From positions 46,430-110,429 of the forward strand of contig NZ_JAJNFB010000002.1 in the NCBI RefSeq assembly GCF_021043605.1: DNA of 64,000 nucleotides, written 5' to 3'. Position 1 is the first letter of the stretch. Each line of letters begins with the position of its first letter. Below the pieces are notes generated by a model. That model made no database searches. It worked only from the letters and a program-made list of their open reading frames with translations, and was not told the DNA's origin. This document shows positions 1 to 11,108 of the stretch, one piece after another. This DNA is from Borreliella americana (lineage in GTDB: Bacteria; Spirochaetota; Spirochaetia; Borreliales; Borreliaceae). Both the position numbers and the translations under genes were made by a program.

Positions 1-351
1 GCAAGTTTAGATTCTTCAATAAAGAGAAGCGAATGGATTTTAGTTCCTTTATGGAAGCCCCATTGGGCTTTTTCTAGGTATGATATTAAGTTTCTTGATG
101 ATCCTGATTTAATTATGGGGGGAATTGAGAGTGTGCACACTCTTGTTAGACTTGATCTTGAAAATGATGATTTTGATGTATATTATGTTTTCGATCATTT
201 TTATTGGAGCGATGATTTAATATTGCCCTTAATGGATAAAAATGATAAAGAGCCGGGCAAAGAATACCGCAATGCGGTTGAATTTGTTGAAAAAAATAAA
301 GAGGTTGTAAAGACGTGGGTTCCAGAAAAATATAAGACCTTATTTGATTAA
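1..351 (+). CDS. proX: Glycine betaine/proline ABC transporter substrate-binding protein, 3' end only
   Basis: The frame is open from base 1 to the stop at 349-351, so this is the last 116 residues of a gene that starts outside the window. The readable part has the [13 protein letters not shown] stretch and a later FYWSDDLI segment, as in periplasmic compatible-solute binding proteins of the ProX/OpuAC type, where Trp and Tyr side chains cage the quaternary amine. The permease and ATPase genes would be expected upstream of the window. Its stop overlaps the end of the convergent yidD gene by 12 bases. The family call rests on recognition of this C-terminal lobe and on gene order remembered from Borrelia; the signal peptide cannot be seen. 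Confidence 0.85.
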   Translation, partial: ASLDSSIKRSEWILVPLWKPHWAFSRYDIKFLDDPDLIMGGIESVHTLVRLDLENDDFDVYYVFDHFYWSDDLILPLMDKNDKEPGKEYRNAVEFVEKNKEVVKTWVPEKYKTLFD

Positions 352-630
352 TCTTTTTTTAAATTCTTTTAAGGATTCTAAAATAGGGTTGTATTTAGGG
401 ATAAAATCGTTTCCTCCTTTGAATAATGCATTACATCTTATTATTCTTAGTGTCATTAATATTAAGGCCGTTAAAAAATTGTATTTTTTAAGGCATTCGA
501 TTGAATATTTTGAGCAAGTAGGTTTGTATATGCATTGCAGTCCAAATATTTTAGAGAAAGTGTTTTGATAAATTTTTATTAAAAAAATAAGAGTATTATT
601 TAAGATAAATAAAATTTTAAAAATGTTCAT
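340..630 (-). CDS. yidD: YidD membrane protein insertion efficiency factor
   Basis: A 96-residue protein of the YidD (DUF37) family, which assists insertion of inner-membrane proteins together with the YidC pathway. An N-terminal hydrophobic or amphipathic stretch (about 4-25) is followed by IYQNTFS, the family core with PTCSKYS (residues about 37-43), then [19 protein letters not shown] near the C-terminus. These match the conserved pattern of a Cys-containing PSCS-Y motif and an R-RCN-GG-D-P tail. The length fits the family (about 70-110). It is transcribed away from besC and converges on proX with a 12-base overlap. It is not next to rpmH/rnpA/yidC as in many bacteria, so it is probably expressed on its own here. 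Confidence 0.88.
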   Translation of the reverse strand: MNIFKILFILNNTLIFLIKIYQNTFSKIFGLQCIYKPTCSKYSIECLKKYNFLTALILMTLRIIRCNALFKGGNDFIPKYNPILESLKEFKKRLIK

Positions 631-745
631 ACTTGGAATTATATTATAATATAATAAATGTTATAATAATTAATCAAATGAATTGAAATATTAATTAATT
701 TTTGTAACTTTAAGGTTTTGATTTTTATTATAGGGGGGGCTTCAA
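631..745. promoter_or_regulatory. Divergent promoter region between yidD and besC
   Basis: This 115-base AT-rich gap separates two divergent genes. It holds three TATAAT matches on the plus strand (645-650, 650-655, 662-667), any of which could be the besC -10 box. None has a good -35 box at 16-18 bases; TTGGAA at 633-638 is too near the first two and too far from the third. A run of seven G at 733-739 is the besC ribosome binding site. Exact start points cannot be read from sequence. Confidence 0.4.
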
Positions 746-2970
<2,225 letters not shown>

Positions 2971-2988
2971 TTTGTTGGGGGATGTGTT

Positions 2989-5900
2989 ATGTTGGTAAAG
3001 AGAATAGTTAGCAAACCAATAACAATGTTGATTTTATTTTCATTGTTATTGATGATAAGTTTGTATACCTTTTCAAGATTAAAAGTAGACCTTTTGCCGG
3101 GAATTGATATTCCCCAAATAAGTATTTACACTAGTTATCCTGGCGCTTCTCCCAGAGAAGTTGAAGAGAGCGTTTCTAGAGTTCTTGAGAGTGGCTTGAG
3201 CTCAGTAAAGAATTTAAAAAATATATATAGCACTTCTTCTAAAGAAAGTAGCACTGTTTCACTTGAATTTTATCATGGAACTGATTTGGATTTGGTTTTA
3301 AATGAAATTCGAGAGGCTCTTGAATTGGTAAAATCTTCATTGCCCAGCAAATCACAGACCCCTAGAATTTTTAGATACAATCTTAAAAATATTCCTGTAA
3401 TGGAAATTGTTATTAATTCTGTAAGGCCAGTTTCTGAGCTTAAAAGATATGCTGATGAAATCATTAAGCCCGGGCTTGAAAGGCTTGATGGAGTTGCAAT
3501 TGTTACTGTTAATGGGGGAAGTAAAAAGCGTGTTTTAATTGAAGTTTCTCAAAACAGATTGGAGTCTTATGGTCTTTCTTTATCAAGAATATCTTCAATT
3601 ATAGCGTCTCAAAATTTGGAACTTTCGGCTGGTAATATATTGGAGAACAACTTGGAATATTTGGTTGAAGTTTCTGGCAAATTTAAATCAATTGAAGAGA
3701 TAAGTAATGTGGTTGTAGCTTATAAGATGCCCGACATTTCTTTCGGTATAAATTCATCTCCTATTGAGATAAAACTCAAAGACATTGCTAATATTAAAAC
3801 CGATTTTGAAGATTTGTCAGAATATGTTGAGTATAATGGGTTGCCCTCAATTTCTTTGTCGGTTCAAAAACGTAGTGATGCCAATTCTATTGCAGTTTCT
3901 AAAGTTGTTATTAATGAAATAGAAAAATTGAAATTATCTATGCCTAAAGATATGAAATTGGAGATTGCTTCTGATAGTACTGATTTTATTAAAGCGTCCA
4001 TTTCAACGGTAGTAAATTCAGCCTATTTTGGGGCTATGCTTGCAATATTTGTTATTTTTTTCTTTTTAAGAAGCTTTAGGGCCACAATAATTATTGGAAT
4101 TTCTATTCCAATAGCAATTGTTTTGACCTTTTGTTTAATGTATTTTGTAAATATTTCTCTTAATATTATGAGTCTTGCGGGTCTTGCACTTGGGATTGGA
4201 ATGGTTGTTGACTGTTCAATTGTTGTAATAGATAACATATACAAATATAGGCAAAAAGGAGCAAAGCTTATTTCATCTTCTATTCTCGGAGCTCAGGAGA
4301 TGATGCTACCTATTACATCTTCAACTTTTACTTCTATTTGTGTTTTTGGGCCATTCCTTATTTTCAAATCAGAACTTGGGGTATATGGAGATTTTTTCAA
4401 AGACTTTACATTTACGATTGTTATTTCCTTAGGTGTTTCTCTTTTAGTTGCGATTTTTTTGGTTCCTGTTTTATCAAGCCACTATGTCGGTTTATACACG
4501 AGTTTTCAAAAGAATATTAAGAATGCTTTTATTAGGAAAATTGATGCCTTTTTTGCTAGTATTTATTATTTTTTAGAGTTTTTGTATATCAATTTATTAA
4601 GTATAGTTTTAAATCACAAATTGATTTTTGGGGTGATTATTTTTTTTAGTTTTATTGGCAGCTTGCTTTTAGGATTGTTGTTAGATGTGACAACTTTTGC
4701 TAGAGGGAAAGAGAACTCAATTACTATTAATTTAAATTTTCCCCATAAAACTAATTTGGAATATGCAAAATTTTATTCTAATAGATTTTTAGAAATTGTA
4801 AAAAGTGAGGCTAAAGGATATAAAAATATTATTGCTATTTTGCGTGCTGATAGAATAACTTTCAACGTATTGTTTCCTCTCAAAGAAGAATCAAGAGATA
4901 AGCTAACTCAAAGCGTAGATTACGATTCTATTAAATATAAAATTATGAATCGTATTGGAAATCTTTATCCCGAATTTAATATTGAGCCTTCCAGTAGCAA
5001 TGCTTTAGGTGGTGGAGATTCTATTAAAATTAAAATTTCGGCCAATGATTTTGAATATATAAAAGATTATGGAAAAATTTTAGTTTCCATGTTGAAAAAG
5101 GAAATTCCCGAACTTGTAAATCCAAGGCTTAGCGTAAGTGATTCCCAACTTCAAATTGGTGTTGAGATAGACAGATCGCTAGCTTATAATTATGGTGTTG
5201 ACATGAATATCATTTTAAATGAGTTGAAAGCCAATATTAATGGTGTTGTTGCTGGGCAATATGTAGAGAATGGACTTAATTATGATATTGTTCTTAAGCT
5301 TGATAGAATGGATGTTAAAAATTTAAAAGATTTAGAAAAAATATTTATTACAAATTCATCTGGAGTTAAAATTCCTTTTTCATCAATAGCTACCTTTGAA
5401 AAAACCAATAAAGCCGAATCTCTTTACAGAGAAAATCAAGCTTTAACTATTTATCTTAATGCAGGTATTTCTCCAAATGATAATTTAACCCAAGTAACTG
5501 CAAAAGTTGTAGATTTTATTAATAATAAGGTACCCCATAAAGAAGGCATAACTCTTAAGGTTGAGGGAGAATATAATGAATTTTCAAATATCATGGATCA
5601 GTTTAAGATAATTATTATGATGGCTGTTATTGTTGTGTTTGGTATTATGGCTTCTCAATTTGAATCTTTTTTAAAACCTTTTATTATTATTTTTACAATT
5701 CCTTTAACGGCAATAGGGGTTGTACTTATACATTTTATTGCAGGAGAAAAACTTTCTATTTTTGCTGCAATTGGTATGCTTATGCTTGTTGGTGTTGTGG
5801 TAAATACAGGAATTGTTCTTATAGATTATACTGGATTATTGATCAAGAGAGGGTTTGACCTAAGAGAAGCAATTATTGAATCTTGTCGTTCAAGGCTTAG

Positions 5901-6201
5901 GCCAATTTTAATGTCTTCTTTGACCTCAATAATAGGGCTTATTCCAATGGCATTTTCTAGTGGGAGTGGAAATGAACTTCTAAAGCCAATTGCATTTACT
6001 TTTATTGGTGGAATGACAGCCAGCACATTTCTTACTTTGTTTTTTATTCCTATGCTTTTTGAAATTTTTTCCAACATTGTTTCAAGTTTCAAATCTAGAT
6101 TAAAAAGAGTGACGTCCAATGTGGATGTTGAAAAATCATTCAAAATTAATAATTCAGCTAAAAGTAGTTATGATAATTTATTTGAAGAAGATGGGGAATG
6201 A
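2989..6201 (+). CDS. besB: BesB, RND-family inner-membrane efflux transporter
   Basis: A 1070-residue proton-driven drug/efflux pump of the HAE1 (AcrB-like) family. The sequence shows the usual duplicated plan: one N-terminal membrane helix, a large periplasmic loop (about 35-335), six helices, a second periplasmic loop (about 555-870) and five or six more helices. Helix 4 carries GMVVDCSIVVIDN with Asp408, the AcrB Asp407 equivalent; the next residue is Cys409 where AcrB has a second Asp. Helix 10 carries GVVVNTGIVLIDY with Val938-Asn939 where AcrB has Lys940-Asn941. One conserved relay Asp plus Asn is common in this family. The start ATG follows a GGGGGATG ribosome binding site. A PII-like gene starts one base after its stop. 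Confidence 0.92.
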   Translation: MLVKRIVSKPITMLILFSLLLMISLYTFSRLKVDLLPGIDIPQISIYTSYPGASPREVEESVSRVLESGLSSVKNLKNIYSTSSKESSTVSLEFYHGTDLDLVLNEIREALELVKSSLPSKSQTPRIFRYNLKNIPVMEIVINSVRPVSELKRYADEIIKPGLERLDGVAIVTVNGGSKKRVLIEVSQNRLESYGLSLSRISSIIASQNLELSAGNILENNLEYLVEVSGKFKSIEEISNVVVAYKMPDISFGINSSPIEIKLKDIANIKTDFEDLSEYVEYNGLPSISLSVQKRSDANSIAVSKVVINEIEKLKLSMPKDMKLEIASDSTDFIKASISTVVNSAYFGAMLAIFVIFFFLRSFRATIIIGISIPIAIVLTFCLMYFVNISLNIMSLAGLALGIGMVVDCSIVVIDNIYKYRQKGAKLISSSILGAQEMMLPITSSTFTSICVFGPFLIFKSELGVYGDFFKDFTFTIVISLGVSLLVAIFLVPVLSSHYVGLYTSFQKNIKNAFIRKIDAFFASIYYFLEFLYINLLSIVLNHKLIFGVIIFFSFIGSLLLGLLLDVTTFARGKENSITINLNFPHKTNLEYAKFYSNRFLEIVKSEAKGYKNIIAILRADRITFNVLFPLKEESRDKLTQSVDYDSIKYKIMNRIGNLYPEFNIEPSSSNALGGGDSIKIKISANDFEYIKDYGKILVSMLKKEIPELVNPRLSVSDSQLQIGVEIDRSLAYNYGVDMNIILNELKANINGVVAGQYVENGLNYDIVLKLDRMDVKNLKDLEKIFITNSSGVKIPFSSIATFEKTNKAESLYRENQALTIYLNAGISPNDNLTQVTAKVVDFINNKVPHKEGITLKVEGEYNEFSNIMDQFKIIIMMAVIVVFGIMASQFESFLKPFIIIFTIPLTAIGVVLIHFIAGEKLSIFAAIGMLMLVGVVVNTGIVLIDYTGLLIKRGFDLREAIIESCRSRLRPILMSSLTSIIGLIPMAFSSGSGNELLKPIAFTFIGGMTASTFLTLFFIPMLFEIFSNIVSSFKSRLKRVTSNVDVEKSFKINNSAKSSYDNLFEEDGE

Positions 6202-6202
6202 T

Positions 6203-6511
6203 ATGATTGAATTTTATAAGTATAGGATTGAAATAGTTTCCAACTTATCTTTAGAGCTTGATGTTTTTGAATGTATAGAAAAAATAGAGCAAGAGTTAGG
6301 AGAGCCCATATATTATTCTAAGATAGGAAATGTTTATGGAAAAGGCAAGAAGGGGGAGAAACAAGGTAATGGCGTTTGGCCTGAAGAAAATTTTATTTTG
6401 ATTATTTATACTTCTAATCAATTTATTGTTAATCGATTAAAGGATATTGTGGATGATTTGAATAGTTCTTACCCTACAGAGGGGATTAATTTTTTTGTTT
6501 TGAAAAATTAA
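6203..6511 (+). CDS. PII-like, RND transporter-associated small protein (PG0541-type)
   Basis: A 102-residue soluble protein whose ATG lies one base after the besB stop, with GGGG at 6193-6196 as ribosome binding site, so it is translationally coupled to besB. The sequence has a beta-alpha-beta pattern and a central loop VYGKGKKGEKQGNGVWPEEN followed by a hydrophobic strand FILIIYT. This fits the small PII-like (ferredoxin-like fold) proteins encoded next to RND pumps in many bacteria, annotated as PG0541-type transporter-associated proteins. By analogy with PII proteins it may bind a small ligand in the Gly-rich loop and act on the pump; that function is inference. Charge and codon use match its neighbours. 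Confidence 0.7.
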   Translation: MIEFYKYRIEIVSNLSLELDVFECIEKIEQELGEPIYYSKIGNVYGKGKKGEKQGNGVWPEENFILIIYTSNQFIVNRLKDIVDDLNSSYPTEGINFFVLKN

Positions 6512-7183
6512 TTCTTAAGGGCAAAATTTTATTTACTGCTTTGGTTAATAAAGGAGTAGTTAATGATTTTTAAAAAGTTCTTAATACGAGAAGTGGAAGA
6601 TTGTAATATTTCAAAAATTCTTAGAGTATTGTAGACAGGCGATCAAATTTATGTTGATACACCCGTGGGCATTTTGTTTTAAATGATAAATAGTGATAAA
6701 TTTTTATTACAGAATAAATTGTACCATTTTATTTCAATAGTTACAGAAATTTTTTCTTAGCAAAATCAGATAAATATGATCAGATAAATATTATTTTAAA
6801 GACTGTGAATATTATATTTCTTGTGTTTATGAAGGAAAAAATAAGGAGATTTTTAGAAAGAGTGTTCGATTGTTTCAAGGGTAATAAAATAGATCCTAAA
6901 CACTATTTTTATGTTTGTGAAAATAATTGAATAACATTTAATGTTTTTGGTATTTTGAAAAAAATATTACTTGCTAAAATATTAAAATTGAAATTTACTT
7001 TTAGATTTTCAATTATTTTTTTTATTAAATATTTTTTCAAACTTTGTTTTGATTTTTTAGGTTTTTATTTTAATTTACTTTCTGTATGCTTTTTGCAGCA
7101 GGAGGCTTTATAAATGATCCTTATGAATTTATGGTTAATAATGATATAATAAACCATGTTAACTTTGTTAAAAGGAGGATTAT
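6512..7183. other. Gene-poor 672-base interval
   Basis: No intact gene is visible. The first half (6563-6930) reads as protein only if frames are changed and stops ignored, and is listed separately as a likely pseudogene. The second half is very AT-rich. An 8-bp inverted repeat (AATTGAAA at 6986-6993, TTTCAATT at 7007-7014) is followed by a T-rich run and could be a weak terminator. A 35-codon reading frame at 7086-7193 begins behind no clear ribosome binding site and overlaps the next gene start. TATAAT at 7145-7150 is the best -10 candidate for the acyl-CoA synthetase gene, but its -35 box is poor. AAAGGAGG at 7171-7178 is the ribosome binding site of that gene. Confidence 0.6.
6563..6930 (+). 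pseudogene. Probable decayed gene in three frames
   Basis: An AAGGAG ribosome binding site at 6551-6556 precedes ATG 6563 at a normal distance. The frame reads MIFKKFLIREVEDCNISKI and meets TAG at 6632-6634, continues as TGDQIYVDTPVGILF and meets TAA at 6680-6682. A second frame gives MINSDKFLLQNKLYHFISIV from 6684, and a third is open from 6718 to the TGA at 6928-6930 for 70 codons (contains NFFLAKSDKYDQINIILKTV). Good initiation signals followed by stops and frame changes suggest a gene broken by point mutations. I do not recognise the family. It lies between the efflux operon and the acyl-CoA synthetase gene. Chance reading of AT-rich DNA is the alternative. Confidence 0.45.
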
Positions 7184-9076
7184 ATGTCAATAGCAAAGGC
7201 ATTCTTTGAGGTGGCTGATCAACAAAAAGATAAGATTGCTCAAATATATAAAGTTTGCAATAGATATGCCCATGTTACTTATGGCGACTTAAAAAACAAT
7301 GTTTTAAAGCTTGCTTCCTTTTTAAAGTCAATCAATGTTAAGCATCAAGATAAAATATTTATTTGTTCTGAGAATAGGGCCGAGTGGGCCGTGATAGATT
7401 TTGCAATTTTATCTTTAGGTGCTGTTGATATTCCAAAGGGTTCTGATGTTACTCTTTTTGAAGCTGAAATTATTTTTAACTCCGTTCTTCCAAGTATAAT
7501 TGTTTTAGAAAATTTAAATCTTCTTAATATGTTTGTTCAAATTAAATTTACAGTAAAGCCAATATTTATTATTATTGAAAATTTAAACCAAGAAGATAAA
7601 CTAAAATATAGTGATTTTGAAATTTATACTTATAGTGATTGTATTTCATTTGGAGATAACTTAAGAAAAGATTCGGAAATTATTGAGATTGCAAGTAAAG
7701 TTGATGCTAATGATATGGCAACAATAATATATACTTCTGGAACAACAGGCCATCCAAAGGGGGTAATGCTCAGCCATGCTAACCTTCTTTATCAGGTTTC
7801 TAGTTTTAGTTTAATGGTTGATACGCAGGTGGGACAAATATTTATGTGCATTTTGCCAATTTGGCATTCCTTTCAAAGGTCTTTTTCTTACAACATTTTT
7901 CTCAAGGGTATGGTTTGTTTGTTTTCTACCATTGTTCCAAGGGCAATGCTTGATGATATTAAAAATATTAATCCTCATTATATTGCAGCTGTTCCTAGGC
8001 TTTGGATTGCAATAAGACAAAATATTTACAAAGAAGTTTCTAGAAAACCGTTTATTTCTAGAATGATTTTTCATTTTTTTGTAAAATCGGCCCTTCTTAG
8101 TGATATTTGCTATAGGGTGGTAATGGGTCTTTATCCAGACAACGGATTTAGTTTATTTTTCCCCATAAAGAAAATTTTAGGAATATTTGGATTAATCTGC
8201 TTATTTCCTTTTAAAGCCTTGGGGAATATTTTAATTTTTAATAAAATAAATAAGATCTTGGGCAATAATTTTGTTGTTGGGATTACTGGTGGTGGGAGCA
8301 TGCCGTTGCCTGTTGTTAGATTTTTTAATTCAATTGGCATTGAACTTGCCAATGCTTATGGATTGACAGAAACTTCACCTGGAGTGGCTTCTAATAAGCA
8401 TAAAAAAGTGATTATTGGAACTTGTGGTAAAATTTTGCCTGGAACTGTTGCTGAGATTAGAGATGCCGATGGGAATAAACTTGAAAAACCTGGAAAGGGA
8501 ATTTTGTTTGTAAAAGGGCCCCAAGTAATGCTTGGATATTACAAGGATAAAGAAGCAACTTGTATGATTATTGGTCCTGATGGGTTTTTAAACACAGGTG
8601 ACATTGCAAAATTATCTAAGGATAATGTTGTTCAAATTATTGGTCGAGAAAAAGATACAATTGTTTTGAACAATGGAGAGAATGTTGAGCCTGCTCCAAT
8701 TGAGATTAAGCTTGAAGAATCAGTATTAATAGAAAAAGCGGTTGTTGTAGGCCAAGATCAAAAATTCTTAGGCGCTCTTATTCTTCCAAATTTTGAAGAA
8801 ATAAATAAATATCTAGAAAGTGTTGGGCAAAAAATTTTTGATGCCAATAATAGGCGTCAAATTATTGCAAATAATATTGTTCTTAAGGCCATAAATGATG
8901 AAATAAAAAACTTAATCAATAAAGCTAATGGATTTAAGCCTTTTGAGCAGATATTAAAGTTTACTCTTCTAGAAAAACCATTTGAAGTTGGTAAAGAAAT
9001 GTCTATTAAAATGGACATTAAGCGAAGCTATATTTTAAATTTTTATAAAAATGAAATTAAAAATTTATTTATTTAA
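7184..9076 (+). CDS. Long-chain acyl-CoA synthetase (AMP-binding enzyme)
   Basis: A 630-residue member of the adenylate-forming (ANL) superfamily, expected to activate exogenous fatty acids to acyl-CoA with ATP. Visible motifs are the P-loop IIYTSGTTGHPKGV (about residues 183-196), the A5 motif NAYGLTETSPG, the A7 motif LNTGDIAKL and A8 IIGREKDTIVLNNGENVEP. A hydrophobic insert in the middle (residues about 300-360) is typical of the bacterial FAA1-like long-chain enzymes and suggests membrane association. A strong AAAGGAGG ribosome binding site precedes ATG 7184 by five bases. The family and scavenging lifestyle imply use of host fatty acids; chain-length preference cannot be read from sequence. 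It converges on the penicillin-binding protein gene with a 10-base gap. Confidence 0.9.
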   Translation: MSIAKAFFEVADQQKDKIAQIYKVCNRYAHVTYGDLKNNVLKLASFLKSINVKHQDKIFICSENRAEWAVIDFAILSLGAVDIPKGSDVTLFEAEIIFNSVLPSIIVLENLNLLNMFVQIKFTVKPIFIIIENLNQEDKLKYSDFEIYTYSDCISFGDNLRKDSEIIEIASKVDANDMATIIYTSGTTGHPKGVMLSHANLLYQVSSFSLMVDTQVGQIFMCILPIWHSFQRSFSYNIFLKGMVCLFSTIVPRAMLDDIKNINPHYIAAVPRLWIAIRQNIYKEVSRKPFISRMIFHFFVKSALLSDICYRVVMGLYPDNGFSLFFPIKKILGIFGLICLFPFKALGNILIFNKINKILGNNFVVGITGGGSMPLPVVRFFNSIGIELANAYGLTETSPGVASNKHKKVIIGTCGKILPGTVAEIRDADGNKLEKPGKGILFVKGPQVMLGYYKDKEATCMIIGPDGFLNTGDIAKLSKDNVVQIIGREKDTIVLNNGENVEPAPIEIKLEESVLIEKAVVVGQDQKFLGALILPNFEEINKYLESVGQKIFDANNRRQIIANNIVLKAINDEIKNLINKANGFKPFEQILKFTLLEKPFEVGKEMSIKMDIKRSYILNFYKNEIKNLFI

Positions 9077-9086
9077 TTAACCCCAA

Positions 9087-10976
9087 TTATTTTAAATACA
9101 GCTCAAGTTCTGATATATCTTCCAATTTTGTATTGGGAGGTATGCTTTGCTTGTAAACAAATCCGTTGCCATTTATTTTTATTTTCATAGTATTTTTATA
9201 ATATTTTAGTATGTCTATTGCTTCTCTTTTGGAAAGGTTGATAAAATTTGGCAAGTATGTTTTGTTTTCATAATTGGTTTCAGTTTTAGGGATCTTGATT
9301 TTTGAGGGCATTTTAATTTTTTTATATGCGATTGTATTTTGTTGGTGTTCAATAAATTCTATTATTTCTTTTGCCATTGGAGCTGCTATTCTTGTTCCAT
9401 ATATTATTTTTTTTGGGTATCTGTATACAATATAAATAATATATTTTGGTTGTTCTGTGGGGTATATTGCTAATATAGAGGAGGTATAATCTTCTTCTGA
9501 GTATTTACCTGTTTTTCTATCAATAGCTTGAGATGTTCCGCTTTTTGCAGAAATGTCAAGATTTTTAATCTTAAGATTTGGAATTCCACCTTTATTTACA
9601 ACTTCTCGCATCATTTTTAAAACTTTTTGTGCTGAATTTTTAGATATTACTTTTCTTATTTCTTCTTTATCAAATTCTTTAATATTTTCTCCCTTATCGT
9701 TGCTTATTTTTTTTATTATTCTAGGTTTTAACATTATTCCATTATTGCTTAGTATGCTTGCAGCTTGTAATATTTGAATCGCTGATACCCCTATTTCTTG
9801 TCCAAATCCAATTGTAGCTTTGCTTCGTCCTGACCATTTTGAATAATGATTCAACAGTCCTTTTGTTTCTCCGGGAAATGGAAATCCAACTTTTTCCCCA
9901 AATCCAAAATCCAAAAGTTTTTTGTAAAAGTATTCATTGCTAACTTTTTCAGTAATGTAAGCTATTCCAACATTTGATGAATAAATTAAAATCTCTGTAG
10001 AGTCGATATACTTATAGGGAGGATTTAATGTTTTGATTGTAATTTTTTCTCCTGATGGAAATTGTTTTTGATATATTCCATTATCTAAAAATTTTTCTTC
10101 CAAATTTAATTTTCCACTTTCTAATATTATTGCAACTGTAAAAATTTTATTAATACTTCCGGGCTCATAGGTTAGAGATGAAGAAAGGTTTTTTCTTATT
10201 TTTTCAGGATATTCAGAATAAAAGTTCGCATCATATTGAGGAAATTGAACCATGGACAATATTTCTCCATTTTGGGAGTTCATTACCAAAGTAATTAAAC
10301 TTTCAGGATTATTTTCTTTAAAATATTTTTTAGCTATTTTGCTAACACCTTGTTGTATGTCCATGTCTATTGTTAAGTAGATGTTGTTTGTTTCTAACTC
10401 TTGATTTAAAAATTGTTGTTTGGTTTTATCTTTTCCTAATATGCTATTTAGAGAAAATTCAATTCCCTCAAGGCCAAGATTATCTGTTCCTACAAAGCCA
10501 GTAATATTACTTGTGGTATGTCTAAAGGGATAAATTCTTGTATAATCGGGATATAAAGTAATGTTTGAAAGTCTACCTTCAGCTTGAATTCTTTTTATTA
10601 AATCTGATTCTTCCCTTTTTATTTTTCTTTTTATATATAAAAACCCTTTATTGGAAGAAAGCTTTTCCTTTAAAATTCTTGAATCAATTTGAAGTATTGC
10701 ACCAAGAGTTTCTGATGTGCTTACAATATTTTCTATTTTTTGAGGATTTGTTCCTATTGAGTAGGACTTTGAAGAGAATGCTATTGGTTTGCCATTTCTA
10801 TCATAAATTGTTCCTCTTCTGGTAATATCATTTGACTTTAAAGATATTATGTTGTCTGGGCTGTTATTAAAAACCATTAGTGTGAAATACTTGTAAATGG
10901 TTAATAAAGTTATGCCCAAGAAGATTGTTAATATTGTTTTTGCGCGGTAATTATTATTAAGTATTCTTTTGGTCAT
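9087..10976 (-). CDS. Class B penicillin-binding protein (FtsI/PBP2-like transpeptidase) with C-terminal PASTA domain
   Basis: A 629-residue peptidoglycan transpeptidase. One membrane helix (about 15-34) is followed by the dimerisation domain, with RRGTIYDRNGKPIA near residues 53-66, then the transpeptidase domain. The catalytic SxxK is S274-I-N-K277 in the context EPGSINKIF, the second motif is SSN in YSSNVGIAY, and the third is KSGTSQ. The last 60 residues (LSKREAIDIL to the end) look like a single PASTA repeat, which binds cell-wall fragments. This arrangement fits septal FtsI/SpoVD-type enzymes. It is transcribed divergently from hisS with a 132-base gap, not in a division/cell-wall cluster. 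Which of the Borrelia class B enzymes it is functionally cannot be told here. Confidence 0.9.
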   Translation of the reverse strand: MTKRILNNNYRAKTILTIFLGITLLTIYKYFTLMVFNNSPDNIISLKSNDITRRGTIYDRNGKPIAFSSKSYSIGTNPQKIENIVSTSETLGAILQIDSRILKEKLSSNKGFLYIKRKIKREESDLIKRIQAEGRLSNITLYPDYTRIYPFRHTTSNITGFVGTDNLGLEGIEFSLNSILGKDKTKQQFLNQELETNNIYLTIDMDIQQGVSKIAKKYFKENNPESLITLVMNSQNGEILSMVQFPQYDANFYSEYPEKIRKNLSSSLTYEPGSINKIFTVAIILESGKLNLEEKFLDNGIYQKQFPSGEKITIKTLNPPYKYIDSTEILIYSSNVGIAYITEKVSNEYFYKKLLDFGFGEKVGFPFPGETKGLLNHYSKWSGRSKATIGFGQEIGVSAIQILQAASILSNNGIMLKPRIIKKISNDKGENIKEFDKEEIRKVISKNSAQKVLKMMREVVNKGGIPNLKIKNLDISAKSGTSQAIDRKTGKYSEEDYTSSILAIYPTEQPKYIIYIVYRYPKKIIYGTRIAAPMAKEIIEFIEHQQNTIAYKKIKMPSKIKIPKTETNYENKTYLPNFINLSKREAIDILKYYKNTMKIKINGNGFVYKQSIPPNTKLEDISELELYLK

Positions 10977-11108
10977 GAATTTTGGACCTCTTAAATTATT
11001 TTATGGCTGTATGAAATAAAAAATTATTCATTTTTTTTTGCATCTATATTATTATATGTTATTATAATCTGAAAAAGTAAATTACGATATAACAGAGGGT
11101 ATAATATA

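Noticed and set aside
631..745. A full sigma-70 promoter TTGTAA (702-707) with TATTAT (726-731) for besC
   Set aside because: The transcript would begin within the ribosome binding site, leaving no leader.
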